From positions 1 to 6,457 of the forward strand of contig JAQICK010000285.1 in assembly GCA_027858595.1 (NCBI GenBank): a DNA stretch of 6,457 nucleotides, in the 5' to 3' direction. The notes beneath the pieces are model-generated. The model saw nothing but the letters and a program-made list of their open reading frames with translations. It searched no databases and was not told the origin of the DNA. This stretch comes from Melioribacteraceae bacterium. GTDB taxonomy: Bacteria; Bacteroidota; Ignavibacteria; Ignavibacteriales; Melioribacteraceae. Positions 1 through 6,457 of the stretch are shown here, one piece after another. The number at the start of each line of letters is the position of its first letter. The stretch's first letter is position 1. The translations under genes were made by a program, and so were the position numbers.

Positions 1-602
1 GTATAAAGCTTCCTTTTCTCTTTCTTTTTATAATTACTGCAATAGAAATTACTGGATATTTATTTGATTTAAATTTTGTACATCTTGGAATTTTACCACG
101 CAACGCTTTAGGATTAGTAGGAATTTTAACCGCACCATTAATACATTCAAATTTAGAACATCTTTACTCAAACGCAATTCCACTTTTTGTGTTGGGAACC
201 TCAATTTTCTATTTCTATCCAATAGGTTCTAAGAGAGTTGTTGTATTAATATATTTTTTAACTAATCTATTAGTTTGGTTTTTTGCAAGAGAAAATTATC
301 ATATTGGTGCTAGCGGAATAGTTTACGGCTTGTTTTCATTCCTCTTTTTTAGTGGAATTTTCAAAAAGGATAAAAGAGCAATTACGCTAAGTGTATTAAC
401 AATATTTATTTATGGCGGAATGACTTATGGAATATTTCCAACAAAGGAAGGGGTTTCGTGGGAATCTCATTTGTTTGGTTTTATTACTGGTATATTAACA
501 GCATACATTTTCCGAAAGAAAAACATTTACAAAAAATATGATTGGGAAGATGAAGACTTGGAAATAGATGTTCGAGAATTAAAAATTTCTCACAAAAAGT
601 AA
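1..602 (+). CDS. Rhomboid family intramembrane serine protease (5' end outside window)
   Basis: Integral membrane serine protease of the rhomboid family, which cleaves transmembrane substrates within or near the lipid bilayer. The frame is open from base 3 to the TAA at 600-602, giving 199 visible codons without an upstream stop or Met, so the true start is left of the window. A GTG at 189 is in frame but lies after the first helices and is not the start. In visible-residue numbering the segment HSNLEHLYSN (48-57) carries the His53/Asn57 pair expected for the oxyanion side, GASG holds nucleophile Ser104 (bases 312-314), and WESHLFG holds catalytic His156 (bases 468-470). Six hydrophobic segments lie at about 3-20, 51-70, 79-95, 104-120, 126-144 and 154-170, matching the minimal six-helix rhomboid core, so little is missing. 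A charged cytoplasmic tail of about 29 residues follows. There is no cysteine in the visible part. The substrate cannot be inferred. Family assignment is firm. Confidence 0.93.
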   Translation, partial: IKLPFLFLFIITAIEITGYLFDLNFVHLGILPRNALGLVGILTAPLIHSNLEHLYSNAIPLFVLGTSIFYFYPIGSKRVVVLIYFLTNLLVWFFARENYHIGASGIVYGLFSFLFFSGIFKKDKRAITLSVLTIFIYGGMTYGIFPTKEGVSWESHLFGFITGILTAYIFRKKNIYKKYDWEDEDLEIDVRELKISHKK

Positions 603-619
603 AACAAAAACACGTAGAA

Positions 620-634
620 CAGATTAGCAATCTG
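620..634. repeat. Small perfect inverted repeat in the rhomboid-pdxB spacer
   Basis: CAGATT (620-625) and AATCTG (629-634) form a perfect 6-bp stem with the 3-nt loop AGC. The flanks do not extend the pairing, and no run of T follows, so it is a poor Rho-independent terminator. It resembles short intergenic palindromes (REP-like) seen in Bacteroidota genomes, but only one copy is visible here. It could also be a weak RNA hairpin that attenuates read-through into pdxB. Confidence 0.45.
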
Positions 635-663
635 AGTATAAAACAGAAAATAAAATTTTATGT

Positions 664-667
664 AGGA
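664..667 (+). promoter_or_regulatory. Ribosome binding site of pdxB
   Basis: AGGA lies 10 nt before the GTG at 678. It supports GTG 678 as the start over the in-frame TTG at 669, which is only one base away from this motif. An in-frame TAG at 663-665 excludes any start further upstream. Confidence 0.55.
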
Positions 668-677
668 ATTGTATTAA

Positions 678-1820
678 GTGAAATTAGTAATAGATGAAAA
701 TATAGTTCAAGCAAAAGAAGCATTTAGTTCTTTTGGCGAAACAATATTTTTAAACGGAAGAGAAATTACAAATCAAGTTTTATTAGATGCAGATATTTTA
801 ATAGTCCGCTCAATAACAAACGTGAACGAAGAGTTACTTAAAAACACAAAAGTAAAATTTGTGGCAACCGCAACAATTGGAACCGACCACATAGATGAAA
901 ACTACTTACAGAAAAACAACATTCAATTTTCAAGTGCTTCTGGGTGTAACTCTTATTCGGTAGCAGAATATGTCTTTTCGGCAATTACTTATTTTTCAAA
1001 TAAGTATAATTTTGATTTCTCTGAAAAGAGCATTGGCGTTGTGGGTTATGGAAACATTGGAACCAAAGTTGTAAAAATTTCAAAAGCTCTTGGAATGAAA
1101 GTAATAATAAATGATCCTCCGCTTGAAAGAAAAACAGAGACAAATATATTTTCTACTCTAGAAGAAGCACTAAAGTGCGATATTATCACTTTTCATGTTC
1201 CACTTAATGTTGAAGGAATTGATAAAACAGTTCATCTTTTGAATGACGAGAATATTGAACTATTAAAAGAAAAAGCAATTATTATTAATTCTTCACGAGG
1301 ACCAGTTATAAGTAACGAAGCATTGAAAAAAAGATTAAAAAACAAAAACGACATCAATACAGTTTTAGATGTTTGGGAAACAGAACCAAATTTTGATTCG
1401 GAGTTGTTTGATTTAATAGAAATAGGAACGCCACACATTGCAGGATATTCGTTTGAAGGAAAAGTTAACGGAACGAAATTAGTTTATGAGGCACTTTGCA
1501 CTTTTTTAAAAGTAGAAAAAACATGGAAACCATTTTTAGAAAAAGTTGTTGATAGCAAAATAGATGTTGTTGAGAAGGAAACAGTTGAAAAAGTTTTCCA
1601 AAAATTATTCAATAAATCATATAATGTAATGGATGATGATTCTTTAATGAGACCTAGCTTAGAAATGGAAGAGTCAGTAAAAAGCAAACATTTTGATTCG
1701 CTACGAAAAAATTATAAAAAGAGAAGAGAATTAAATAATTTTGAGGTTGAATTAAGAAACGAGGATGAGAAATTGGAAAAAACATTAGAAGTATTAAGGG
1801 TAAACAAAAAACAATCATGA
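678..1820 (+). CDS. pdxB: 4-phosphoerythronate dehydrogenase (PdxB)
   Basis: NAD-dependent cytosolic enzyme that oxidises 4-phospho-D-erythronate to 2-oxo-3-hydroxy-4-phosphobutanoate, an early step of the DXP-independent branch of pyridoxal 5'-phosphate synthesis. The 380 residues match the usual PdxB length of about 380. The N-terminus MKLVIDEN matches the family start and fixes the GTG at 678. Family signatures are present: TATIGTDHID (64-73), SGCNSYSVAEYVF (88-100), Rossmann GYGNIG (123-128) followed by NDPP with Asp146, and the catalytic set Arg207 (NSSRGP), Glu236 (WETEP) and His253 (GTPHIAGY). The C-terminal PdxB dimerisation domain (about 285-370) keeps its hallmark FDSLRKNYKKRRE (339-351), which separates PdxB from generic D-2-hydroxyacid dehydrogenases such as SerA. 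The stop overlaps the next start by ATGA, implying translational coupling with the DUF4159 gene. No missing residues or frameshifts. Confidence 0.96.
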   Translation: MKLVIDENIVQAKEAFSSFGETIFLNGREITNQVLLDADILIVRSITNVNEELLKNTKVKFVATATIGTDHIDENYLQKNNIQFSSASGCNSYSVAEYVFSAITYFSNKYNFDFSEKSIGVVGYGNIGTKVVKISKALGMKVIINDPPLERKTETNIFSTLEEALKCDIITFHVPLNVEGIDKTVHLLNDENIELLKEKAIIINSSRGPVISNEALKKRLKNKNDINTVLDVWETEPNFDSELFDLIEIGTPHIAGYSFEGKVNGTKLVYEALCTFLKVEKTWKPFLEKVVDSKIDVVEKETVEKVFQKLFNKSYNVMDDDSLMRPSLEMEESVKSKHFDSLRKNYKKRRELNNFEVELRNEDEKLEKTLEVLRVNKKQS

Positions 1821-2485
1821 ATAAGTTTTCATATAAAACAATACTGGTAATAATGGTTCTGTTTTTTGTAGAGATATTCTCCCAATCAAAGTCAGGGTTT
1901 CAAATAGCAAGATTAAAATACAGTGGAGGCGGTGATTGGTATAACGACCCTTCGGCAGAAGTTAACTTATTAAATTTTGTTAAAAATGAAACGACAATAA
2001 AAGTTAATCCAGAATACGTTTTCGTTGAAGTTTCAAGCGACGACATCTTTAATTTTCCATTCCTTTTTATTACAGGTCACGGGAATATTGTGTTTTCAGA
2101 GAGTGAAGTTAAGAGGTTAAAAACATATATAGAGCGTGGAGGGTTTATATATATTGACGATGATTATGGAATGGACAAACCAATAAGACGAGAATTCAAA
2201 AAAGTTTTTCCTAATCAAAATTTTATTGAGCTTCCATTTAATCATAAAATTTATCATTCCTTATTTGACTTTGAGTTTGGTCCTCCTAAAACACACGAGC
2301 ACAACAACAAGCCACCACAAGGGTTTGGTCTGTTCGTAGGAGAGAGACTAGCTGTTTATTATACTTTTGAAAGCAATCCTAGTGATGGCTGGGTTGATAA
2401 AGAGGTTCATAATAATCCAGAAAATAAACGGTTGGAAGCCTTACGGTTTGGAACAAACATAATTATTTATTCATTAACTAACTAA
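1817..2485 (+). CDS. Secreted DUF4159 domain protein
   Basis: A 222-residue exported protein of the DUF4159 family; its biochemical role is not established. Residues 1-22 look like a Sec signal peptide: a Lys-containing n-region, the hydrophobic core ILVIMVLFFV, and likely cleavage near IFS|Q. The mature part is essentially one DUF4159 domain with its usual blocks: YSGGGDWYNDP (35-45), PFLFITGHG (81-89), GGFIYIDDDYG (108-118), LPFNHKIYHSLFDF (139-152), GFGLFVGERLAVYYT (169-183) and the terminal RFGTNIIIYSL (210-220). The block around 81-118 resembles ThuA/glutamine amidotransferase-like folds, but no catalytic Cys exists; the protein has no cysteine at all. The start is the ATG inside the ATGA overlap with pdxB. 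The nearest purine-rich motif (AAGGG, 1796-1800) is about 16 nt away, so translation probably depends on coupling. The following DUF4175-type gene is the expected partner. Family call is strong, function unknown. Confidence 0.9.
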   Translation: MNKFSYKTILVIMVLFFVEIFSQSKSGFQIARLKYSGGGDWYNDPSAEVNLLNFVKNETTIKVNPEYVFVEVSSDDIFNFPFLFITGHGNIVFSESEVKRLKTYIERGGFIYIDDDYGMDKPIRREFKKVFPNQNFIELPFNHKIYHSLFDFEFGPPKTHEHNNKPPQGFGLFVGERLAVYYTFESNPSDGWVDKEVHNNPENKRLEALRFGTNIIIYSLTN

Positions 2486-2491
2486 ATTATT

Positions 2492-5400
2492 TTGAATAAA
2501 ATTGACATTGAAATAGATAAAGTAAAATCAAGATTAAAGCAACTAAATAGAAAAATTAAATTTATTGATTTACTAAAAGGTCTATTGTTGTTGGTTCTTG
2601 TTGCATTTGTAATTAACATAACTCTTCCAACCCTTGAATTGTTAGGGTTAAATTCAGTTAAAGATAGAACAATACTTTTTTTTGCTGGAGTAGTTGTTTT
2701 TGTTTTTGCATTTATTGTTTTGCTTGTTATCCCAATGGCGAATCTGTTTAAATCTACAGAAAAAAAAGATTTTAATAATCTAGCTCAATTTGTCGGAAAA
2801 CATTTTTCAGAAATAGACGATAAACTTTTAAATACAATCCAACTTTATGAAGACACACACAAATCCGAATTAGCTAAAGCAGCAATTTTTTCACAGTTAG
2901 AAAAAACAGAAAAATATAATTTTAATTCAGTAATATCCTTTGGGGTGCTAAAACAAACTGCTCTAATTGCCTCAATGTCAGTAATAGCAGTGGTTATATT
3001 GTTTTCCTCTTTTCCATCCCTAAGATATTCCACTATTAAAACATTAAACTATTCTAAAGAATATATAATACCGCAAAAGTATCAGTTCTATATTGAACCA
3101 GAAAACACAACGGTTACTAAAGGTGAAAGGGTTTTAATTAAAGCAAGCGTTATTGGAGGAAGTCCCTCGTTTATATCTCTATTCATTAAGGACAAAGAGA
3201 ATCAAAGCTATCAAAAAACAACACTCACTCCTGATTCGAACGATGTTTTTACTTATTCAATTAATTCTATAGCAAACACAACAAAATATTTTGTACAAGT
3301 CGAAGATATAAAAAGCAATGAATTTATAATTACAGTAATAGATAAGCCTATTATTAGTAGACTGGAATTAAAAATTACACCGCCAAGATACTCCAAATTA
3401 GAAAGCACAATTCAAAAAGATAACGGAAATGTTTTTGCTCTTGTTGGAAGCAAAATTAATATGAATGTGGTTTCAAATAAAGAACTTAAGAATGGAAGTG
3501 TGCTTTTTAGTGATAGTATAAAAAAGAAAATAAATATAAATCAAAATATAGGAAAAATAGATTTTCAAATATTAAAAGACAAAAACTATAAAATTATAAT
3601 AGTGGATGTTAATGGCAACAGCAATGATAACCCAATTGAATACACGATAAAAAGCAAATTGGATTTATTTCCTGAAATAGAAATTATACAACCAGAGGGA
3701 GATATTATATTAACAAAAGCCGAGCTAGTGAATACAGAAATAAAAATTAAAGACGATTTTGGATTTAGAAAACTAACACTCAACCATAAACTAACTACAA
3801 CAAGCTTTGGAATAGCAGAAGAAAACTATTCAAAAATAATTATTCCGCTTAGAGAAAACGAAGCAAATCAAAATGTTTTTTATGCTTGGAGTCTATCCAA
3901 TATGATGTTGGCTTCAGGAGATATTATATCATTCTATTTTGAGGTTTTTGATAATGATAATATAAGTGGACCAAAGTCTGCTAAATCTAATGTTTTCCAA
4001 CTCCGTGTTCCTACAATGGAAGAGCTGTTTAAAAATGCAGAAGTAGTTCAGGAAGAAGCCCAGGTCGATTTAGAGGAGACTCTAAAGGAAGCCGAAAAAC
4101 TCAAAGAGGACATGAAAAAATTAAGCAACGAATTAAAAAAAGACGATAAAGAAATAACGTGGGACGAGAAGAAAAAAATTGAGGAAACAGCAGAGCGATT
4201 TGAAAAATTACAGAATCAAATAGAAGAAGCACAAAAGAAAATAGATGAAACAAAAAAGAACTTAGACGACAACAATCTACTTTCCAAAGAAACATTGGAA
4301 AAATACAATGAACTGCAAAAATTGATGGATGATATGAATAGCGAAGACATGAAAAACGCTATGGAGCAATTGCAGAAGCAGATGGAAAACATGAATAGGG
4401 ATAAAGCACAGCAGTCACTTGATGATATGAAGTTTGACGAAGAAATGTTCAAAAAAAGTATTGAACGAACGGTAAATCTTCTTAAGCGTATTCAGATTGA
4501 ACAAAAAATGGATGAAGTAATAAAGAGAACAGAGGAGCTTCAAAAAGAGATTGATGAGTTAAAAAAGGAAACAGAAAAAAGCGATCTTTCAAATGAGTCG
4601 GAGAAAAATGATTTAACTAAGAAAAAAGAAAAAACAACTAAGCAATTTGAACAGCTCAAAAAGGAGATGGAAAAGCTTCAAGATAAAATGAGCGAGTTTA
4701 AGGAGATGCCAAACGATAAAATGGATGAACTTCAAAAAGAAATGGAGTCTCAAAAAAACGAAGAGCTATCCAAGAAAATGGATGAGATGCTTCAACAAAA
4801 TATGAAGATGGAAGCAATGGATCAGATGCAGCAGCTTTCTCAAAATATGGAGCAGATGAAAAACCAAATGCAGCAAGTGCAGGAGCAAATGCAGCAACAA
4901 AACCAAATGCAAGTTCTCTTTGAAATGATGAAAGGCATAAATAATTTACTTTCGCTTTCTAAAGAGGAGGAAGCTTTAAAAAACAGCATGGAAAAGAGTA
5001 ATCCGAACAGCAAACAAAATTTAGAAAACCTACAAAAACAAAAAGAAATTTCGGATGGATTAGATAAAACTCTGAAAAGTATGTCAGAGTTATCGCAAAA
5101 GACTTTTGCAATTACACCCGAAATGGGAAAAGCCCTTGGTAATGCAAACAAAGAAATGAACAGCGCTATGCAGGCAATGCAAAACAACAATAGTTCAATG
5201 GCAATGGCTGGTCAAACAGGTGCTATGAAATATCTGAATGAAGCCGCATCAATGATGAAAGGAAATATGGAGCAAATGATGAATGGCGGTGGGCAAGGCG
5301 GCGGAATGCCTTCGATGATGCAACAAATGCAACAAATGTCGCAACAGCAAATGGGACTTAACCAGTTAACTCAGCAATTAAAACAAGGCGGAAAACTTAC

Positions 5401-5863
5401 TCCACAGCAACAAGCTGGTATGCAACGTCTATCTCAACAACAAGAAATGATTCGAAAATCTCTTGAAGAGTTAAATAAAGAAAGCAAAGAAAGAGGGGAT
5501 TCAAAAACTCTAACTTCAAACTTAGAAAAAATTCTGGAAGAGATGAGAGAAGTAATAACAAATATGAACACTGATAAAATAGATGATGACCTTATCCAGA
5601 GCCAAAATAAAATTCTATCTAAATTGTTGGATGCCCAGAGGTCAATAAACGAAAGGGATTTTGAGAAAAACAGAGAATCAAATAGTAGCAAAAATTTTAA
5701 CAGAAAATCACCAGAGGAGTTAAAATTAAACTCCGAAATGAATAAAATTAAAGATGAATTAATGAAAATAATCAACGAGGGTTATTCAAAAGATTATGAA
5801 GAATTAATTAAGAAGTATTATGAAATTTTAGAAGAAGAAAACAAAAAAGACCGCAGTAACTAG
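2492..5863 (+). CDS. Large membrane-anchored coiled-coil protein, DUF4175-like
   Basis: Protein of 1123 residues with a membrane-anchored N-terminus and a probably periplasmic body. A Lys-rich helix (1-28) precedes three likely membrane segments at about 29-47, 61-82 and 152-174. The beta-rich region at 190-507 looks like Ig-type repeats, with PPRYS (297-301) and DDFGF (421-425). It ends in FYFEVFDNDNISGPK (481-495) and LRVP (505-508), which are DUF4175-family landmarks. Residues 510-870 are charged coiled coil, becoming rich in Met and Gln at about 763-810. A Gly-rich hinge NGGGQGGGMP (931-940) and a second Gln/Met-rich stretch follow, then a terminal helix EELIKKYYEILEE (1103-1115) typical of the family end. 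There is no cysteine and only two Trp. The start is TTG at 2492: the in-frame TAA at 2483 blocks extension, and the first in-frame ATG (residue 82) would delete two membrane segments. No convincing Shine-Dalgarno is seen, suggesting re-initiation after the DUF4159 gene. Likely a structural or assembly protein of a MoxR-type envelope system; the function is inference. Confidence 0.85.
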   Translation: MNKIDIEIDKVKSRLKQLNRKIKFIDLLKGLLLLVLVAFVINITLPTLELLGLNSVKDRTILFFAGVVVFVFAFIVLLVIPMANLFKSTEKKDFNNLAQFVGKHFSEIDDKLLNTIQLYEDTHKSELAKAAIFSQLEKTEKYNFNSVISFGVLKQTALIASMSVIAVVILFSSFPSLRYSTIKTLNYSKEYIIPQKYQFYIEPENTTVTKGERVLIKASVIGGSPSFISLFIKDKENQSYQKTTLTPDSNDVFTYSINSIANTTKYFVQVEDIKSNEFIITVIDKPIISRLELKITPPRYSKLESTIQKDNGNVFALVGSKINMNVVSNKELKNGSVLFSDSIKKKININQNIGKIDFQILKDKNYKIIIVDVNGNSNDNPIEYTIKSKLDLFPEIEIIQPEGDIILTKAELVNTEIKIKDDFGFRKLTLNHKLTTTSFGIAEENYSKIIIPLRENEANQNVFYAWSLSNMMLASGDIISFYFEVFDNDNISGPKSAKSNVFQLRVPTMEELFKNAEVVQEEAQVDLEETLKEAEKLKEDMKKLSNELKKDDKEITWDEKKKIEETAERFEKLQNQIEEAQKKIDETKKNLDDNNLLSKETLEKYNELQKLMDDMNSEDMKNAMEQLQKQMENMNRDKAQQSLDDMKFDEEMFKKSIERTVNLLKRIQIEQKMDEVIKRTEELQKEIDELKKETEKSDLSNESEKNDLTKKKEKTTKQFEQLKKEMEKLQDKMSEFKEMPNDKMDELQKEMESQKNEELSKKMDEMLQQNMKMEAMDQMQQLSQNMEQMKNQMQQVQEQMQQQNQMQVLFEMMKGINNLLSLSKEEEALKNSMEKSNPNSKQNLENLQKQKEISDGLDKTLKSMSELSQKTFAITPEMGKALGNANKEMNSAMQAMQNNNSSMAMAGQTGAMKYLNEAASMMKGNMEQMMNGGGQGGGMPSMMQQMQQMSQQQMGLNQLTQQLKQGGKLTPQQQAGMQRLSQQQEMIRKSLEELNKESKERGDSKTLTSNLEKILEEMREVITNMNTDKIDDDLIQSQNKILSKLLDAQRSINERDFEKNRESNSSKNFNRKSPEELKLNSEMNKIKDELMKIINEGYSKDYEELIKKYYEILEEENKKDRSN
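5318..5338 (+). repeat. Short 9-bp tandem codon repeat (Met-Gln-Gln)
   Basis: ATGCAACAA occurs twice in tandem and is followed by a further ATG, inside the second Gln/Met-rich part of the DUF4175-type gene, and it encodes Met-Gln-Gln units. Related but imperfect ATG/CAG/CAA codon runs occur near 4800-4910. This is low-complexity coding sequence, prone to slippage by 9 bp without breaking the frame, rather than a mobile or regulatory repeat. Confidence 0.6.
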
Positions 5864-5905
5864 CATGTGTGCTTAATAAATTTTTCAATTTGGAATAATA
5901 GAAAT

Positions 5906-6427
5906 ATGAACACTATGAACTTCTCCCCATTTCCAGAATTAGCAACAAATAGATATTCACTACGTAGACTCAATAAATATGATGCAGAAAAAATTTTGGA
6001 AATCCGATCAGATAAATCCATTGGAAAATATCTAGATAGACCCATTGCAAAATCTGTTGACGAAGCTTTGTTGTTTGTTAAAAAAATTAATACTGGAATT
6101 TCTAAGAACGACCTTGTTTATTGGGGAATATGTAAAAAAAACAATTCAGAAATTATTGGAACAATAACGCTTTGGCAAATTTCCAAAGACGGAACAAAGG
6201 CGGAGATTGGGTTTGAGCTTGTTCCAAAATTTCAAGGCATTGGTGTTATGCAAGAGGTTGTGACAGAAATTGTTCGATTTGGTTTTGAGGAAATGAAACT
6301 ATCTATAATAGAAGGTGAGGTTGACCCAAATAACATAAAATCAATTAAACTAATGAAGAGTTTTGGATTTGCGTTAGATAGGTGTTTAGAAAAAACAGAG
6401 ATTTATGTTTTAAAAAACAGTTTATAG
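5906..6427 (+). CDS. GNAT acetyltransferase, RimJ/RimL-like
   Basis: Acetyl-CoA-dependent N-acetyltransferase of the GNAT superfamily (Acetyltransf_3 type, as in RimJ/RimL/RimI-like enzymes). In the 173-residue form, the N-terminal PFPELATNRYSLRRL (8-22) matches the usual 'L.TERL.LR.L' opening. IRSD (33-36) and KYLDRP (41-46) follow, then IIGTITLW (83-90) and AEIGFELVP (99-107). QGIGVM (110-115) is the acetyl-CoA pyrophosphate loop, in the Q/RxxGxG/A form with Val in the last position. The C-terminal NNIKSIKLMKSFGF (142-155) is the usual N..S..L....GF motif. I chose ATG 5906, preceded by GGA at 5892-5894. ATG 5915 is nearly as good and gives MNFSPFPEL. A GTG at 5867 would add 13 residues that do not look like the family. 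The gene lies 42 bp after the DUF4175-type stop and could be co-transcribed. The substrate (ribosomal protein, other protein or small amine) cannot be told from sequence. Confidence 0.88.
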   Translation: MNTMNFSPFPELATNRYSLRRLNKYDAEKILEIRSDKSIGKYLDRPIAKSVDEALLFVKKINTGISKNDLVYWGICKKNNSEIIGTITLWQISKDGTKAEIGFELVPKFQGIGVMQEVVTEIVRFGFEEMKLSIIEGEVDPNNIKSIKLMKSFGFALDRCLEKTEIYVLKNSL

Positions 6428-6437
6428 TATAAACAGA

Positions 6438-6452
6438 AAGACATTGGGTCTT
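6438..6452. terminator. Possible weak terminator hairpin after the GNAT gene
   Basis: AAGAC (6438-6442) and GTCTT (6448-6452) can pair as a 5-bp stem with the 5-nt loop ATTGG, starting 10 nt after the GNAT stop. The window ends 5 bases later, so a T-tract cannot be judged, and the stem is short. It is a candidate only; the last 30 bases otherwise show no gene start. Confidence 0.25.
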
Positions 6453-6457
6453 ATAAG

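Noticed and set aside
189..602. A 137-residue protein starting at GTG 189
   Set aside because: The frame is open to the left edge and the upstream part encodes essential rhomboid features (HSNLEHLYSN), so the gene starts outside the window.
1232..1687. Minus-strand open frames of 67-68 codons inside pdxB
   Set aside because: They lie opposite well-conserved PdxB sequence including catalytic residues; no independent evidence for translation.
4101..4452. Two overlapping minus-strand open frames of 64 and 78 codons
   Set aside because: Both are shadows of the Lys/Glu-rich coiled-coil coding sequence and overlap each other in different frames.
4840..5190. Minus-strand 116-codon open frame rich in Cys, Phe and Ser
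   Set aside because: Its composition is the mirror of the Gln/Met/Lys-rich codons of the DUF4175-type gene on the + strand (antisense of CAG/CAA/ATG/AAA). There is no domain, ribosome binding site or promoter.
5318..5344. CRISPR or mobile-element repeat
   Set aside because: The 9-bp units are codon repeats in an intact reading frame with no spacers, terminal inverted repeats or transposase nearby.
5434..5775. Minus-strand 113-codon open frame
   Set aside because: Antisense shadow of the coiled-coil 3' end; Ser/Leu/Phe-rich with no recognisable motif.
6450..6457. Palindrome CTTATAAG at the right edge
   Set aside because: Eight bases in AT-rich DNA arise easily by chance and the flank is cut off.

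Overview
The window is AT-rich and reads as one densely packed block with every gene on the + strand: an incomplete rhomboid protease gene, pdxB, a secreted DUF4159 protein, a 1123-residue membrane-anchored DUF4175-type coiled-coil protein, and a RimJ/RimL-like GNAT acetyltransferase. The protein families, the low GC, the non-ATG starts and the weak Shine-Dalgarno sequences suggest the Bacteroidota/Ignavibacteriota side of the FCB group. That placement is inference from protein style; there is no rRNA or other marker gene here.

Layout. Positions 1-602 hold a six-helix rhomboid protease with its catalytic Ser and His intact; only the extreme N-terminus lies outside the window. A 75-bp spacer follows, with a small perfect hairpin and the ribosome binding site of the next gene. 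Positions 678-1820 encode 4-phosphoerythronate dehydrogenase (PdxB, vitamin B6 synthesis), complete with catalytic triad and C-terminal dimerisation domain. Its stop overlaps the start of the DUF4159 gene (1817-2485) by ATGA. The DUF4175-type gene (2492-5863) starts 6 bp after the DUF4159 stop, in the same reading frame, from a TTG codon. After a 42-bp gap the GNAT gene (5906-6427) follows, and the last 30 bp contain a short inverted repeat.

How they fit together. The DUF4159-DUF4175 pair is the functional core. In many bacteria these families occur with MoxR AAA+ ATPases, DUF58 and BatA/BatB-like VWA proteins, the poorly understood 'aerotolerance' type operons of the cell envelope. No MoxR, DUF58 or VWA gene is in this window, so if a full locus exists the rest lies elsewhere. 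PdxB appears translationally coupled to the pair but has no obvious biochemical link to it. The rhomboid and GNAT genes are co-directional neighbours whose co-transcription is possible but unproven. I see no tRNA, rRNA, CRISPR array, insertion sequence or phage gene. No gap between genes exceeds 75 bp.
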